Both the position numbers and the translations under genes were made by a program. From Deltaproteobacteria bacterium (GTDB taxonomy: Bacteria; Desulfobacterota; Desulfuromonadia; Desulfuromonadales; BM103), in NCBI GenBank assembly GCA_024636155.1, contig JAGXHM010000014.1, positions 1 through 41,698 of the forward strand: a stretch of DNA of 41,698 nucleotides, read 5' to 3'. This document shows positions 31,633 through 39,299 of this stretch, one piece after another. Under the pieces are notes generated by a model. That model made no database searches. It was not told where the DNA came from and saw only the letters and a list, made by a program, of their open reading frames with translations. Each line of letters starts with the position of its first letter. Within the stretch, counting starts at the first letter, position 1.

Positions 31633-32220
31633 TCAACAAGCGAAGACACGAAAGAACTTCCGCAGATAATCGTAGCCGGAATAAAGGGTCAGGGCAAAAG
31701 CTATATAAAAGAAGAAAATGCCAAAATTATGCATATTTACCTGGAATATGCCCCATTCTAAACCGAAGAACCAGTTGAAGTCGTAATGTAACATGAGACC
31801 AGGAATGGCCACCATCTGATAGATCGTCTTGTATTTACCCAAATCACTGGCATCAATAACGATTCCTTCCGATGAGGCAATTGACCGTAATCCAGTCACA
31901 ACCATTTCGCGAGCCAGAATGATAAAGACGGCCCATGCAGGGACGCGATCAAGTGGGATCAGCATGATCAGCGCCACCATGACAATCAGTTTGTCAGCCA
32001 AAGGATCAAGGAATTTACCAAGGACTGTGACAACACCCCATTTGCGGGCCAGCCAGCCGTCAATAAAATCAGTGACAGCTGCGATGCCGAAGATTGCAGC
32101 AGCCCATACGCCGGAGGAACGTGAATCAGAGAGTAACAGAACCAACACAACCGGTACGGCCGCAACCCGAACAAGCGTCAGAATATTTGGCAGGTTAAGT
32201 CGACCAGTGCGTAGATTCAT
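31633..32220 (-). CDS. pgsA: CDP-diacylglycerol--glycerol-3-phosphate 3-phosphatidyltransferase
   Basis: A 195-residue membrane enzyme that makes phosphatidylglycerol phosphate. It contains the CDP-alcohol phosphatidyltransferase signature D-x2-DG-x2-AR-x8-G-x3-D-x3-D as DFIDGWLARKWGVVTVLG followed by KFLDPLADK near residues 55-82. The N-terminus LNLPNILTLVRVAAVPV is typical. Its start overlaps the stop of the transglycosylase gene by four bases. Confidence 0.93.
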   Translation of the reverse strand: MNLRTGRLNLPNILTLVRVAAVPVVLVLLLSDSRSSGVWAAAIFGIAAVTDFIDGWLARKWGVVTVLGKFLDPLADKLIVMVALIMLIPLDRVPAWAVFIILAREMVVTGLRSIASSEGIVIDASDLGKYKTIYQMVAIPGLMLHYDFNWFFGLEWGIFQVNMHNFGIFFFYIAFALTLYSGYDYLRKFFRVFAC

Positions 32221-32810
32221 AACAAGGTGTCTCCTGCCTGGCGATAATAATCGAGGTAGTGCTTGACTTTTTTAACATAGTTACGGGTTTCGTCGTAAGG
32301 AGGGACACCGCCGTAGCGCTGTACAGTAGATGGACCCGAATTATATGCAGCAAGAGCTAGCTCAACGTCGTCATTAAACAGGTCAAGCATGCGACGTAAA
32401 TATGCGCTGCCGCCACGAATATTTTCTGAAGGATCAAAAGGGTTATTCACTTTAAGTAACTTTGCCGTCTCGGGGATTAGCTGCATTAGTCCCTGAGCAC
32501 CTTTCTTTGAAACAATTCGCGGCTGATAATCACTTTCTACCTTTATCACTGCCTTTACTAAAGCCTCTTCCAGGCTGTAAGAATTGGCATGGCGACGAAT
32601 AATCTCCAGATAAGGGCGATGTTCGCTTCCAGCAGAAGGCCCTTCTCTGCTATACATATTCCAGCGCCCATGGGTTGGAGTGTCGGTAAATTGTACTCTG
32701 CCGTTAGCATCCACATACCGATAAATGTCAGCATCAGCGGGCGAAATGCCGGCAAGAAGCGGCATAAGGAGTACAACAGTGATTAACACATTACGAATTT
32801 GAATCATCAA
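32217..32810 (-). CDS. Periplasmic lytic transglycosylase (SLT domain) with N-terminal DUF4124-like domain
   Basis: A 197-residue exported protein. The signal peptide spans about residues 1-27 (VVLLMPLLAGISPADA). DIYRYVDANGRVQFTDTP is the DUF4124-like module. The SLT catalytic domain follows: ALVKAVIKVESDYQPRIVS holds the catalytic Glu, then GAQGLMQLIPETAKLL and LALAAYNSGPSTV. It cleaves peptidoglycan glycan strands, giving anhydromuramyl ends. Coupled with pgsA downstream; transcribed away from nadB. Confidence 0.92.
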   Translation of the reverse strand: MMIQIRNVLITVVLLMPLLAGISPADADIYRYVDANGRVQFTDTPTHGRWNMYSREGPSAGSEHRPYLEIIRRHANSYSLEEALVKAVIKVESDYQPRIVSKKGAQGLMQLIPETAKLLKVNNPFDPSENIRGGSAYLRRMLDLFNDDVELALAAYNSGPSTVQRYGGVPPYDETRNYVKKVKHYLDYYRQAGDTLL

Positions 32811-32871
32811 GTTCAGCCCTTTGTCCTAACTTTATATCTGAAAAACCTCTGTATTTCAAGAAGTTTAGGAC

Positions 32872-32900
32872 TTGACAGAGAGGGATTGCATTCAGATAAT
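32872..32900 (+). promoter_or_regulatory. Sigma-70 promoter of the nadB operon
   Basis: TTGACA (32872-32877), 17-base spacer, GATAAT (32895-32900): near consensus. The distance to the nadB ATG is 68 bases. No obvious operator is visible. Confidence 0.8.
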
Positions 32901-32968
32901 GAGTCTCCCTATAACCTCTATGTGAATGGGGCAAATACATTCACTGCAAACCACGGGCCATTCTCAGT

Positions 32969-34567
32969 ATGAAAATCACTTCTGATTACCTTGTTGTCGG
33001 CAGCGGCATTGCCGGACTTTGCTACGCCCTGACAGTCGCTGAACATGGTCAGGTCTCACTGGTCACCAAAAGAGAGATTTCCACGACCGCCACCAGGCTC
33101 GCCCAAGGAGGCATCGCTGCAGTCGCAACTGCGGATGACTCCTTCGACCAGCATATACAGGACACCATGGAAGCTGGTGCCTGGTTACCCAATAAAGAGA
33201 TCGTCCGCATGGTGGTCGAGAATGGTCCGGCAGCAATAGAGGACCTGATCAATTGGGGAACAAACTTCTCTCGCAAAGAGGACCAATCTTACGATCTGAC
33301 CAGAGAAGGTGGTCACAGTCAACGTCGCATCTACCACGCCAAAGACGAAACCGGCAAAGAAATTGAACGCGCCTTGGTAGAAGCTGTTCAGTTACACCCC
33401 AACATCACACTCTATGAAAATCATGTCGCTATTGATCTGATTACCGAAGCCAAAGTCACCAGACGACGCATTAAGCCTGACCGCTGCCTGGGTGTCTATG
33501 TTCTTAACCGTGAAACCGGCCAGGTCGGAACCTTTGGTTCACCCATCACAGTATTAGCGACCGGAGGTGCTGGCAAGGTCTATCTTTACACCTGCAATCC
33601 GGATATTGCCACCGGCGATGGCATTGCCATGGCCTACCGGGCTGGGGCTACCATCGCCAACATGGAGTTCATGCAGTTTCACCCCACGACTCTTTACCAT
33701 CCACACGCCAAGAGTTTTCTTGTTTCCGAAGCTGTCCGCGGTGAAGGAGCCATATTAAGGCGCCGTGACGGCACCGCTTTTATGGAAAGTTATCATCCCC
33801 TGAAAGATCTGGCCCCGCGTGACATCGTTGCCCGGGCGATTGACCATGAGATGAAAACACATGGCGACGACTGTGTCTTTCTCGACATTACTCATATGGG
33901 CGCCGATTACATCAAGGATCGCTTTCCGTACATCTACGAGACATGCCTCTCCTACGGCATCGACATGACGAAAGAGTCTATTCCGGTTGTACCGGCCGCT
34001 CATTATCTGTGTGGCGGCATCAAAGTCGATTCCTTTGGCGAAACCGACATCAACAACCTTTTTGCCATCGGCGAAGTCTCCTGTAGTGGCCTGCATGGTG
34101 CCAACAGACTGGCAAGCAACAGCCTGCTCGAAGGTGTGGTTTTTGCCAAACGTGCGGCAAAACGTTCACTTGTTGTTGCTCAACAAACCATGCCTCCTCT
34201 TCTGGACATTGACTCCTGGGACACAGGCAGTGCAAAGGACAGCAATGAAGAGGTTGTCGTTGCTCACAACTGGGATGAGATTCGCCTCTGTATGTGGAAC
34301 TATGTGGGTATTGTTCGCACCGACAAGCGCCTGACCAGAGCTTTACGACGGGTACGCATGATCCAGGAAGAGATTGCTGATTATTACTGGGATTTCCTGA
34401 TTACTTCAGACCTGATCGAACTGCGTAACATTGCAACGGTCTCCGAGTTGATCATTCGCTGCGCGCTCAAGCGCAAGGAGAGCCGTGGCCTGCATTACAA
34501 CATTGACTACCTGGAAAAAGACGATATCCACTGGAAACAGGACACCTTGATCCGGAAAGCTTTCTAG
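32969..34567 (+). CDS. nadB: L-aspartate oxidase
   Basis: A 532-residue flavoprotein of the fumarate-reductase/succinate-dehydrogenase family that oxidises L-aspartate to iminoaspartate for NAD synthesis. FAD-binding VVGSGIAGLCYAL is at the N-terminus; TTRLAQGG-like ATRLAQGGIAAV, EGGHSQRRIYHAKDETG, MEFMQFHPTTLY, VVPAAHYLCGGIKVD and LHGANRLASNSLLEGVVFA are family marks. In anaerobes fumarate is the likely electron acceptor. A near-consensus promoter lies upstream; there is no strong ribosome-binding site. It heads a small + strand operon with two aromatic-pathway genes. Confidence 0.96.
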   Translation: MKITSDYLVVGSGIAGLCYALTVAEHGQVSLVTKREISTTATRLAQGGIAAVATADDSFDQHIQDTMEAGAWLPNKEIVRMVVENGPAAIEDLINWGTNFSRKEDQSYDLTREGGHSQRRIYHAKDETGKEIERALVEAVQLHPNITLYENHVAIDLITEAKVTRRRIKPDRCLGVYVLNRETGQVGTFGSPITVLATGGAGKVYLYTCNPDIATGDGIAMAYRAGATIANMEFMQFHPTTLYHPHAKSFLVSEAVRGEGAILRRRDGTAFMESYHPLKDLAPRDIVARAIDHEMKTHGDDCVFLDITHMGADYIKDRFPYIYETCLSYGIDMTKESIPVVPAAHYLCGGIKVDSFGETDINNLFAIGEVSCSGLHGANRLASNSLLEGVVFAKRAAKRSLVVAQQTMPPLLDIDSWDTGSAKDSNEEVVVAHNWDEIRLCMWNYVGIVRTDKRLTRALRRVRMIQEEIADYYWDFLITSDLIELRNIATVSELIIRCALKRKESRGLHYNIDYLEKDDIHWKQDTLIRKAF

Positions 34568-34583
34568 CTGCCAGGAGATAATT

Positions 34584-34856
34584 TTGACTATTGATGATTA
34601 CCGCAAAGAGATTAACCGACTCGACAACGAACTATTACGCATCTTCAACGAACGCGCTACGCTGGCCCTTAAAATCGGGGAAATCAAAAAGGGGCAGGGA
34701 ATTCCGGTTTACGATCCGGAACGCGAGAAGCGGATTTTTGAGGCCATGTCCATCGCTAATCCCGGACCGCTTGAGAACGATGCCATTATCCGTCTCTTTG
34801 AACGTGTTATTGACGAATCGCGCCGCCTTGAGCGCCTGCGCACGAAAGGTATCTAA
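34584..34856 (+). CDS. Chorismate mutase (AroQ type, stand-alone)
   Basis: A 90-residue all-helical protein that converts chorismate to prephenate. Conserved catalytic-type residues: RLDNELLRIFNERATLALKIGEIKK (the first helix, with Arg and Lys) and PVYDPEREKRIFE. The start is TTG at 34584, fixed by AGGAGA six bases upstream. It begins 16 bases after nadB and ends two bases before the next gene, so all three are one transcript. A separate prephenate dehydratase or dehydrogenase must be elsewhere. Confidence 0.92.
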   Translation: MTIDDYRKEINRLDNELLRIFNERATLALKIGEIKKGQGIPVYDPEREKRIFEAMSIANPGPLENDAIIRLFERVIDESRRLERLRTKGI

Positions 34857-34858
34857 TA

Positions 34859-35068
34859 ATGTTGATTGTCATGAAGAAGGGTGCAAGCGAAAGACAGCAA
34901 CGGCAAGTTAAGCAGTACTTGGTCGATCACGACTTCGACTTTCACCAGTCGACAGGGGCCAACCGTACTATCATCGGCGTCATCGGCGATACCGAGTCTG
35001 TCAATCGCTCCGAGTTGGAGAGCCATAGTGGAGTACATGTGATTTTCAAGATTCCCGGGGAAAGCTGA
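34859..35068 (+). CDS. Free-standing N-terminal ferredoxin-like domain of DAHP synthase
   Basis: A 69-residue protein: MLIVMKKGASERQQRQVKQY at the start, then a GANRTIIGVIGDTESV stretch and a last strand VHVIFKIPGES. This matches the ferredoxin-like regulatory domain at the start of the AroF-I DAHP synthases (Thermotoga type), which carries allosteric control by Tyr or Phe. In those enzymes the barrel follows immediately; here a TGA stop closes the frame and the downstream sequence shows no barrel. Either a truncated remnant or a trans-acting regulatory subunit. It sits two bases after chorismate mutase, which favours a functional aromatic-pathway role. Confidence 0.75.
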   Translation: MLIVMKKGASERQQRQVKQYLVDHDFDFHQSTGANRTIIGVIGDTESVNRSELESHSGVHVIFKIPGES

Positions 35069-35140
35069 CGCTGAGCGGGCGCTAAGAGAGACTAACGATC
35101 TCGCAGCAAGTGACGTATATCTGCTTGTTTACGAACAAAA

Positions 35141-35183
35141 AAAACCGGGAGAAACACGTTAACAAATCAGTTTCAATCCCGGT
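35141..35183 (-). terminator. Intrinsic terminator after the 136-residue gene
   Basis: On the minus strand ACCGGGA...GAAAC pairs with GTTTC...TCCCGGT, then a run of eight T residues. The loop is fairly long. It lies about 30 bases after the stop codon of the minus-strand gene and could also end the nadB transcript from the other side. Confidence 0.75.
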
Positions 35184-35212
35184 ATTCAGCCCCGTTAAAT
35201 TGTTATTCTACC

Positions 35213-35623
35213 TTACATCATTTGCATAATCTGGTGAATTTCCTGATCAAGTTGCGAACAAGGTGTGACAACAACCTCTTTCCCGGCAACATTGGTCTTG
35301 TAGCGCTGTGCATCTACGTTGTGCATGTATGCTTCACGAAGTTGCTCATTCAGTTTTTGAATCCTTAGCTGATCGAGACCTTTTTCTTTGGCTGCAGCGA
35401 GAAAGCTTTGCACCTGACCTTCTTCAATCATAGCGACACCGAATTTCTTCGGTGGTTTGCCGATGAACACATAAGCGTGATCACCAGACGGAATCACTTC
35501 AAGTGGGTCGGAAACCTGCCGCATCAGGTCTTTTAAGGGCCCTTCTACTTCATGGACCAGCTCGGCAGCAGGATTATCCGAATCAAGCTCGGGGTAGTTT
35601 AACTTCTTGCTAAAAAAACCCAT
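35213..35623 (-). CDS. Hypothetical protein, 136 residues, soluble
   Basis: I do not recognise a family. The protein starts MGFFSKKLNYPELDSDNPAA, has a helical middle (QVQSFLAAAKEKGLDQLRIQKLNEQLREAY) and ends in a Met-rich helix (IHQIMQMM). There is no signal peptide or membrane helix. Evidence that it is real: a strong ribosome-binding site (AGGAGG-like, GAAAGGAGGC) before the ATG, an own terminator, and coding-like composition. The gap upstream (128 bases) probably holds its promoter. It could be a small cytosolic regulator or a conserved lineage-specific protein. Confidence 0.7.
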   Translation of the reverse strand: MGFFSKKLNYPELDSDNPAAELVHEVEGPLKDLMRQVSDPLEVIPSGDHAYVFIGKPPKKFGVAMIEEGQVQSFLAAAKEKGLDQLRIQKLNEQLREAYMHNVDAQRYKTNVAGKEVVVTPCSQLDQEIHQIMQMM

Positions 35624-35751
35624 CGTTGCCTCCTTTCTTGATTTGCGGGGCTCAAAATCATGCTTTCAACTTAACATGGAATGTGAGCATTTCAACCCAT
35701 TGACATATAATGATTTTATCAAAAACAATGCAGGCAAAGAACGAATTTAGA

Positions 35752-36243
35752 CTATTTCCTCAAAGGCAATTCATAGAAGCTCGTGTGGGAATCCCAATCA
35801 TCCGCTGCGCCATCGTATCCAAATGAGATCCCTGTCGCTCCGATGGGTATTTTGTAACGCCGTGAAACACGCAGACGTTCCTCCGTACTGCCGGTCAAAT
35901 TATCCACAAAAGAATGAGTCTCCAGAACTTGCGAATTCTGGTCGACAAAGAAGAGGTATACATACAGATGTCGAAGGCGATCATAAACAAGGTGGTAATG
36001 TTGGGTGAGTGCTACTTCCCCTGTAATTTCGAGGAAATCGCCATTTCGGAGGTACTCATAGTCAATAACGAGTTCAAATGTCTCCCATGTTCCAGCATTG
36101 GGGAAATCCTCTTGCAATGTCACAACAGGCACGGACGAAACGGTGTTGCCGCGATACAGCATTGATGTTTTGACACATCCTGAAACAACAATAGCCAGAA
36201 AGCAGATAAGACCAAGAGAGGTGGTTTTCATTGTTCCAGACAT
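35752..36243 (-). CDS. Hypothetical outer-membrane-type lipoprotein
   Basis: A 163-residue protein with a lipoprotein signal: MKTTSLGLICFLAIVVSG followed by Cys near residue 22 (lipobox VSGC). Residue +2 is Val, so it would be sorted to the outer membrane by the usual rule. The mature part is beta-rich (FELVIDYEYLRNGDFLEITGEVAL; HLYVYLFFVDQNSQVLETHSF), with an end FGYDGAADDWDSHTSFYELP. No known function. AGGAGAAA precedes the ATG. A terminator of the pyrE unit lies directly upstream, so it has its own short transcript. Confidence 0.75.
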   Translation of the reverse strand: MSGTMKTTSLGLICFLAIVVSGCVKTSMLYRGNTVSSVPVVTLQEDFPNAGTWETFELVIDYEYLRNGDFLEITGEVALTQHYHLVYDRLRHLYVYLFFVDQNSQVLETHSFVDNLTGSTEERLRVSRRYKIPIGATGISFGYDGAADDWDSHTSFYELPLRK

Positions 36244-36280
36244 AATTTCTCCTGTTTAGGATCTTATGCCATTATAACAA

Positions 36281-36314
36281 AAAAGCAGGGGTGCGATAAC
36301 GCACCCCTGCTTTT
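36281..36314 (-). terminator. Strong bidirectional intrinsic terminator after pyrE
   Basis: AAAAGCAGGGGTGCG pairs perfectly with its complement around ATAA, with T-runs in both directions. It ends the purL-purQ-purF-pyrE transcript 22 bases after the pyrE stop. Confidence 0.92.
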
Positions 36315-36336
36315 ATAATAAAGTTGCATTGAGAAT

Positions 36337-36894
36337 CTAGCCGACAACCTCAGTACGAGTAAAGACTGACCTGAGAACCTGCCCCTGCCCTTCAATATTC
36401 TCGCGAGCACCTTCTTCACGATCAACCAGAGTAATAACACCCAAAACTGTCAACCCTTCCTGTTGAGCGCGATCAACTGCTTTCATTGAAGAGTCACCGG
36501 TTGTGGTGACATCTTCGACGATCACGACTCGCGACCCAGGTGGCAAGTTTTTTCGCCCTTCCAGCCATTGCCCGGTACCGTGCCCTTTCGGCTCTTTGCG
36601 AATGATGAAAGCATGAACTGGCTGTCCTTCAAGGTTTGCTGCTATTGAGGTTGCCGTGGCGATAGGGTCTGCACCCATAGTCAGGCCGCCAACGCCATGA
36701 ATCGGACCCTCAAAAGTTTTCACAATGTCCCAGAAAGCCTTGCCAACCAGCAAGCCACCCGTAGCGTGCAGAGCGGTCTGTTTACCGTCAAAGTAGAAAT
36801 TGCTCTTACGCCCTGAAGCCAGAGTGACTTCTCGCTCTTCATAAGAGAGCTCGCGCACAATCTGCATCAATTCATTACGTTCCTGATCTGTCAT
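36337..36894 (-). CDS. pyrE: Orotate phosphoribosyltransferase
   Basis: A 185-residue enzyme that joins orotate and PRPP to make OMP. The PRPP-binding loop is VVIVEDVTTTGDSSMKAV near residue 122, and the mobile loop contains IIRKEPKGHGTG with conserved Lys and His. The start MTDQERNELMQIVRELS is normal. It follows purF by 89 bases in the same direction; a pyrimidine gene at the end of a purine cluster. Confidence 0.95.
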   Translation of the reverse strand: MTDQERNELMQIVRELSYEEREVTLASGRKSNFYFDGKQTALHATGGLLVGKAFWDIVKTFEGPIHGVGGLTMGADPIATATSIAANLEGQPVHAFIIRKEPKGHGTGQWLEGRKNLPPGSRVVIVEDVTTTGDSSMKAVDRAQQEGLTVLGVITLVDREEGARENIEGQGQVLRSVFTRTEVVG

Positions 36895-36983
36895 CGTTCT
36901 CTCCTGATTTTATAAGATACACTGCTATAAGCAGTTAAATATTTGTTTTCTCGTTCTTCGTTACGCGTTACGCGCCCCGGTAC

Positions 36984-38390
36984 TTAAAAAAGTCCAAGCT
37001 GACTATCAGCCTTCAAGCGTGGAAACTTGACCGGGTAATCACCGCTGAAACAGGCATCACAGAAACGCATGGACGCCCCTTCCGGAACGCCTGCTACTTT
37101 CAACATCCCTTCACGACTCAAATAACCGATCGTATCAGAGGTAATGTAGCGGCTGATCTCTTCGATCGTGTGCGACGACGAGATCAACTCATTGCGTGAC
37201 GGCGTATCAATACCGTAGTAGCAAGGAAAGCTGGTCGGTGGGCTGGAAAGACGCATATGCACCTCACGAGCCCCGGCGTTGCGGATCATTTTAACAATCT
37301 TGCGTGCTGTAGTGCCACGCACCAGTGAATCATCAACCACAACCACTCTCTTACCCTCAATCACCGCGCGGACCGGATTGAGTTTAAGCTTGACGCCAAA
37401 GTGACGAATCGACTGTTGCGGTTCAATAAAGGTTCGACCGACGTAGTGATTACGGATCAGACCCAACTCGAGAGGAATACCCGATTCTTCGGCGTACCCC
37501 ATCGCTGCCGGGACACCAGAATCAGGGACAGCCAGGACAACATCAGCATCGACAGGATGCTCTCTGGCCAACTGACGACCAAACTCTTTGCGGACGGTGT
37601 AAACCTGCTCGCCAAAGATGATGCTGTCTGGACGGGCAAAATAGACAAACTCAAAGATACAGGGAGACGGCTGGATCTCTTTAAACGGCTTGTATGACTT
37701 CATGCCATCCTTATCGATGACAATCATTTCACCAGGTTCAACCTCACGAATGAATTCAGCTTCGATCAAGTCAAAGGCACACGTTTCGGAAGCAATCACG
37801 TAGGCGTCATTGAGACGTCCCAGTGCCAGCGGCCGAAAACCGTTGGGGTCACGCACCGCAACCATACGCGTTTCCGTGAGGAATACGATACTATAGGCGC
37901 CTTTGACAGACATTAACGCTTCAGCAACACGATCTGGCAACAAATCACTCTGTGATTTTGCCAGGAGATGAACCAGAACTTCGGTATCAGAGGTCGTAGA
38001 GAAAATCGAACCCGTGTTCTCCAGCTTGTTACGCACCTCTTGGGCATCAACCAGATTACCGTTGTGAGAGACAGCAATGCTGCCACGTGAATAATCAACC
38101 ATGATCGGCTGGACATTCTTTAAATCGCTGCTGCCCGCAGTCGAGTAACGTACGTGACCGATCGCATTACGTCCCGGCAGTTCGTCAAAGATTGAATCAC
38201 GCTTGAAGCGGTCAGAAACCAGCCCCATACCTTTATAGGCGTGTAGTCTTTTACCGTCACTGGAAACAATTCCGCAGCTTTCCTGGCCACGATGCTGTAA
38301 AGCGTAAAGACCGAGGTAAGTCAGATTAGCTGCCTCCGGGTGACCGAAGATTCCGAAGACACCGCATTCATCGTGAAACTTGTCAAACAT
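36984..38390 (-). CDS. purF: Amidophosphoribosyltransferase, iron-sulfur (Bacillus) type
   Basis: A protein of about 468 residues for the first step of purine synthesis. The N-terminal glutaminase has its catalytic Cys in [13 protein letters not shown], so a short propeptide of eight residues must be removed if ATG 38390 is used (a GTG at 38408 is possible but has no ribosome-binding site). The PRPP motif is [17 protein letters not shown]. Cysteines at [23 protein letters not shown] and [10 protein letters not shown] match the four [4Fe-4S] ligands of B. subtilis PurF, so the enzyme should be oxygen sensitive, fitting an anaerobe. Confidence 0.95.
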   Translation of the reverse strand: MFDKFHDECGVFGIFGHPEAANLTYLGLYALQHRGQESCGIVSSDGKRLHAYKGMGLVSDRFKRDSIFDELPGRNAIGHVRYSTAGSSDLKNVQPIMVDYSRGSIAVSHNGNLVDAQEVRNKLENTGSIFSTTSDTEVLVHLLAKSQSDLLPDRVAEALMSVKGAYSIVFLTETRMVAVRDPNGFRPLALGRLNDAYVIASETCAFDLIEAEFIREVEPGEMIVIDKDGMKSYKPFKEIQPSPCIFEFVYFARPDSIIFGEQVYTVRKEFGRQLAREHPVDADVVLAVPDSGVPAAMGYAEESGIPLELGLIRNHYVGRTFIEPQQSIRHFGVKLKLNPVRAVIEGKRVVVVDDSLVRGTTARKIVKMIRNAGAREVHMRLSSPPTSFPCYYGIDTPSRNELISSSHTIEEISRYITSDTIGYLSREGMLKVAGVPEGASMRFCDACFSGDYPVKFPRLKADSQLGLF

Positions 38391-38466
38391 ATCGTTTAGG
38401 TACTCCACCGCTGATCATCAGCTATGTTTTTTGATCTTGGTTTCACAACGCAGTGCGTTCCTGCCT

Positions 38467-39297
38467 CTAAAGTAATTTCTCGCGAACATAGTTTATCGCA
38501 TTGTTATACAACAATAATCCCATCCCATCCTCAGGTAAATCTGGCTCACGGGTCCAACGTGGATGGTGCGTCCGGTGGATATAGGCCTCCGGGTGTGGCA
38601 TCAGGCCGAAAAGCCGTCCGGATTCGTCACAGACGCCCGCTATGGCTGCCACGGAACCGTTGGGGTTCAGAGGGTACTCCATAACGGGGTATTGATACTC
38701 CGCATCCGAGTACTTTACCACAGCCAGGTGTTTTGCTTCTATCTCCTGCAGCAGGCTGTCATTCTCAACGACAAACTTGCCCTCTCCATGCCGGACTGGC
38801 AAGTAAAGGCCATCGAGCCCATGGGTAAAGATACAAGGTGAATCCTGATCGACCTTGAGATAACACCAGCGGTCCTCAAAGCGTCCGCCGTCATTAAAAG
38901 TCAGCGTTGCCGACTGCTTCTTGTAATCACCACCAAGTGCCGGCAGTAAGCCCATTTTGGTCATCAACTGGAAACCGTTGCAGACTCCCATGATCAACTT
39001 GCCTTCAGCAATGAAACACTGCAACTGGTCACTCAAGGTCTCTTCGCTGTTTTTGACGGCAGCGTGGGACAGGCGGTTAGCGCCAGCCTTGGCGCTGCCA
39101 AGGTCGTCACCGTCAAGGAAACCACCGGCCAGATTCAGAAAGTGATAGTCATCAAGTCGCACTCGCCCAGAGAGTAACTCCGAAACATGGACAATATCGA
39201 CGATCTCTGCTCCAGCCAAGCGACAGGCATTGGCCACTTCACGCTCACAGTTGGTTCCATTGCCGGAGATGACAACAGCCCGTACTTGCTTCGCCAT
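38467..39297 (-). CDS. purQ: Phosphoribosylformylglycinamidine synthase, glutaminase subunit
   Basis: About 276 residues. The class I glutaminase nucleophile is in MGVCNGFQLMTKMG; the His-Glu partners are in LMPHPEAYIHRTHHPRW. The N-terminus AVVISGNGTNCEREVANAC is typical. It is longer than the B. subtilis PurQ and resembles the glutaminase domain at the end of large PurL. I start at 39297, after GGGAGATG; the stop of purL overlaps this region by a base or so, giving coupling. Confidence 0.94.
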   Translation of the reverse strand: MAKQVRAVVISGNGTNCEREVANACRLAGAEIVDIVHVSELLSGRVRLDDYHFLNLAGGFLDGDDLGSAKAGANRLSHAAVKNSEETLSDQLQCFIAEGKLIMGVCNGFQLMTKMGLLPALGGDYKKQSATLTFNDGGRFEDRWCYLKVDQDSPCIFTHGLDGLYLPVRHGEGKFVVENDSLLQEIEAKHLAVVKYSDAEYQYPVMEYPLNPNGSVAAIAGVCDESGRLFGLMPHPEAYIHRTHHPRWTREPDLPEDGMGLLLYNNAINYVREKLL

Positions 39298-39299
39298 AA

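Noticed and set aside
36955-36980. GTTACGC tandem copies upstream of pyrE
   Set aside because: Only two short copies; too little to call a repeat array or an origin.
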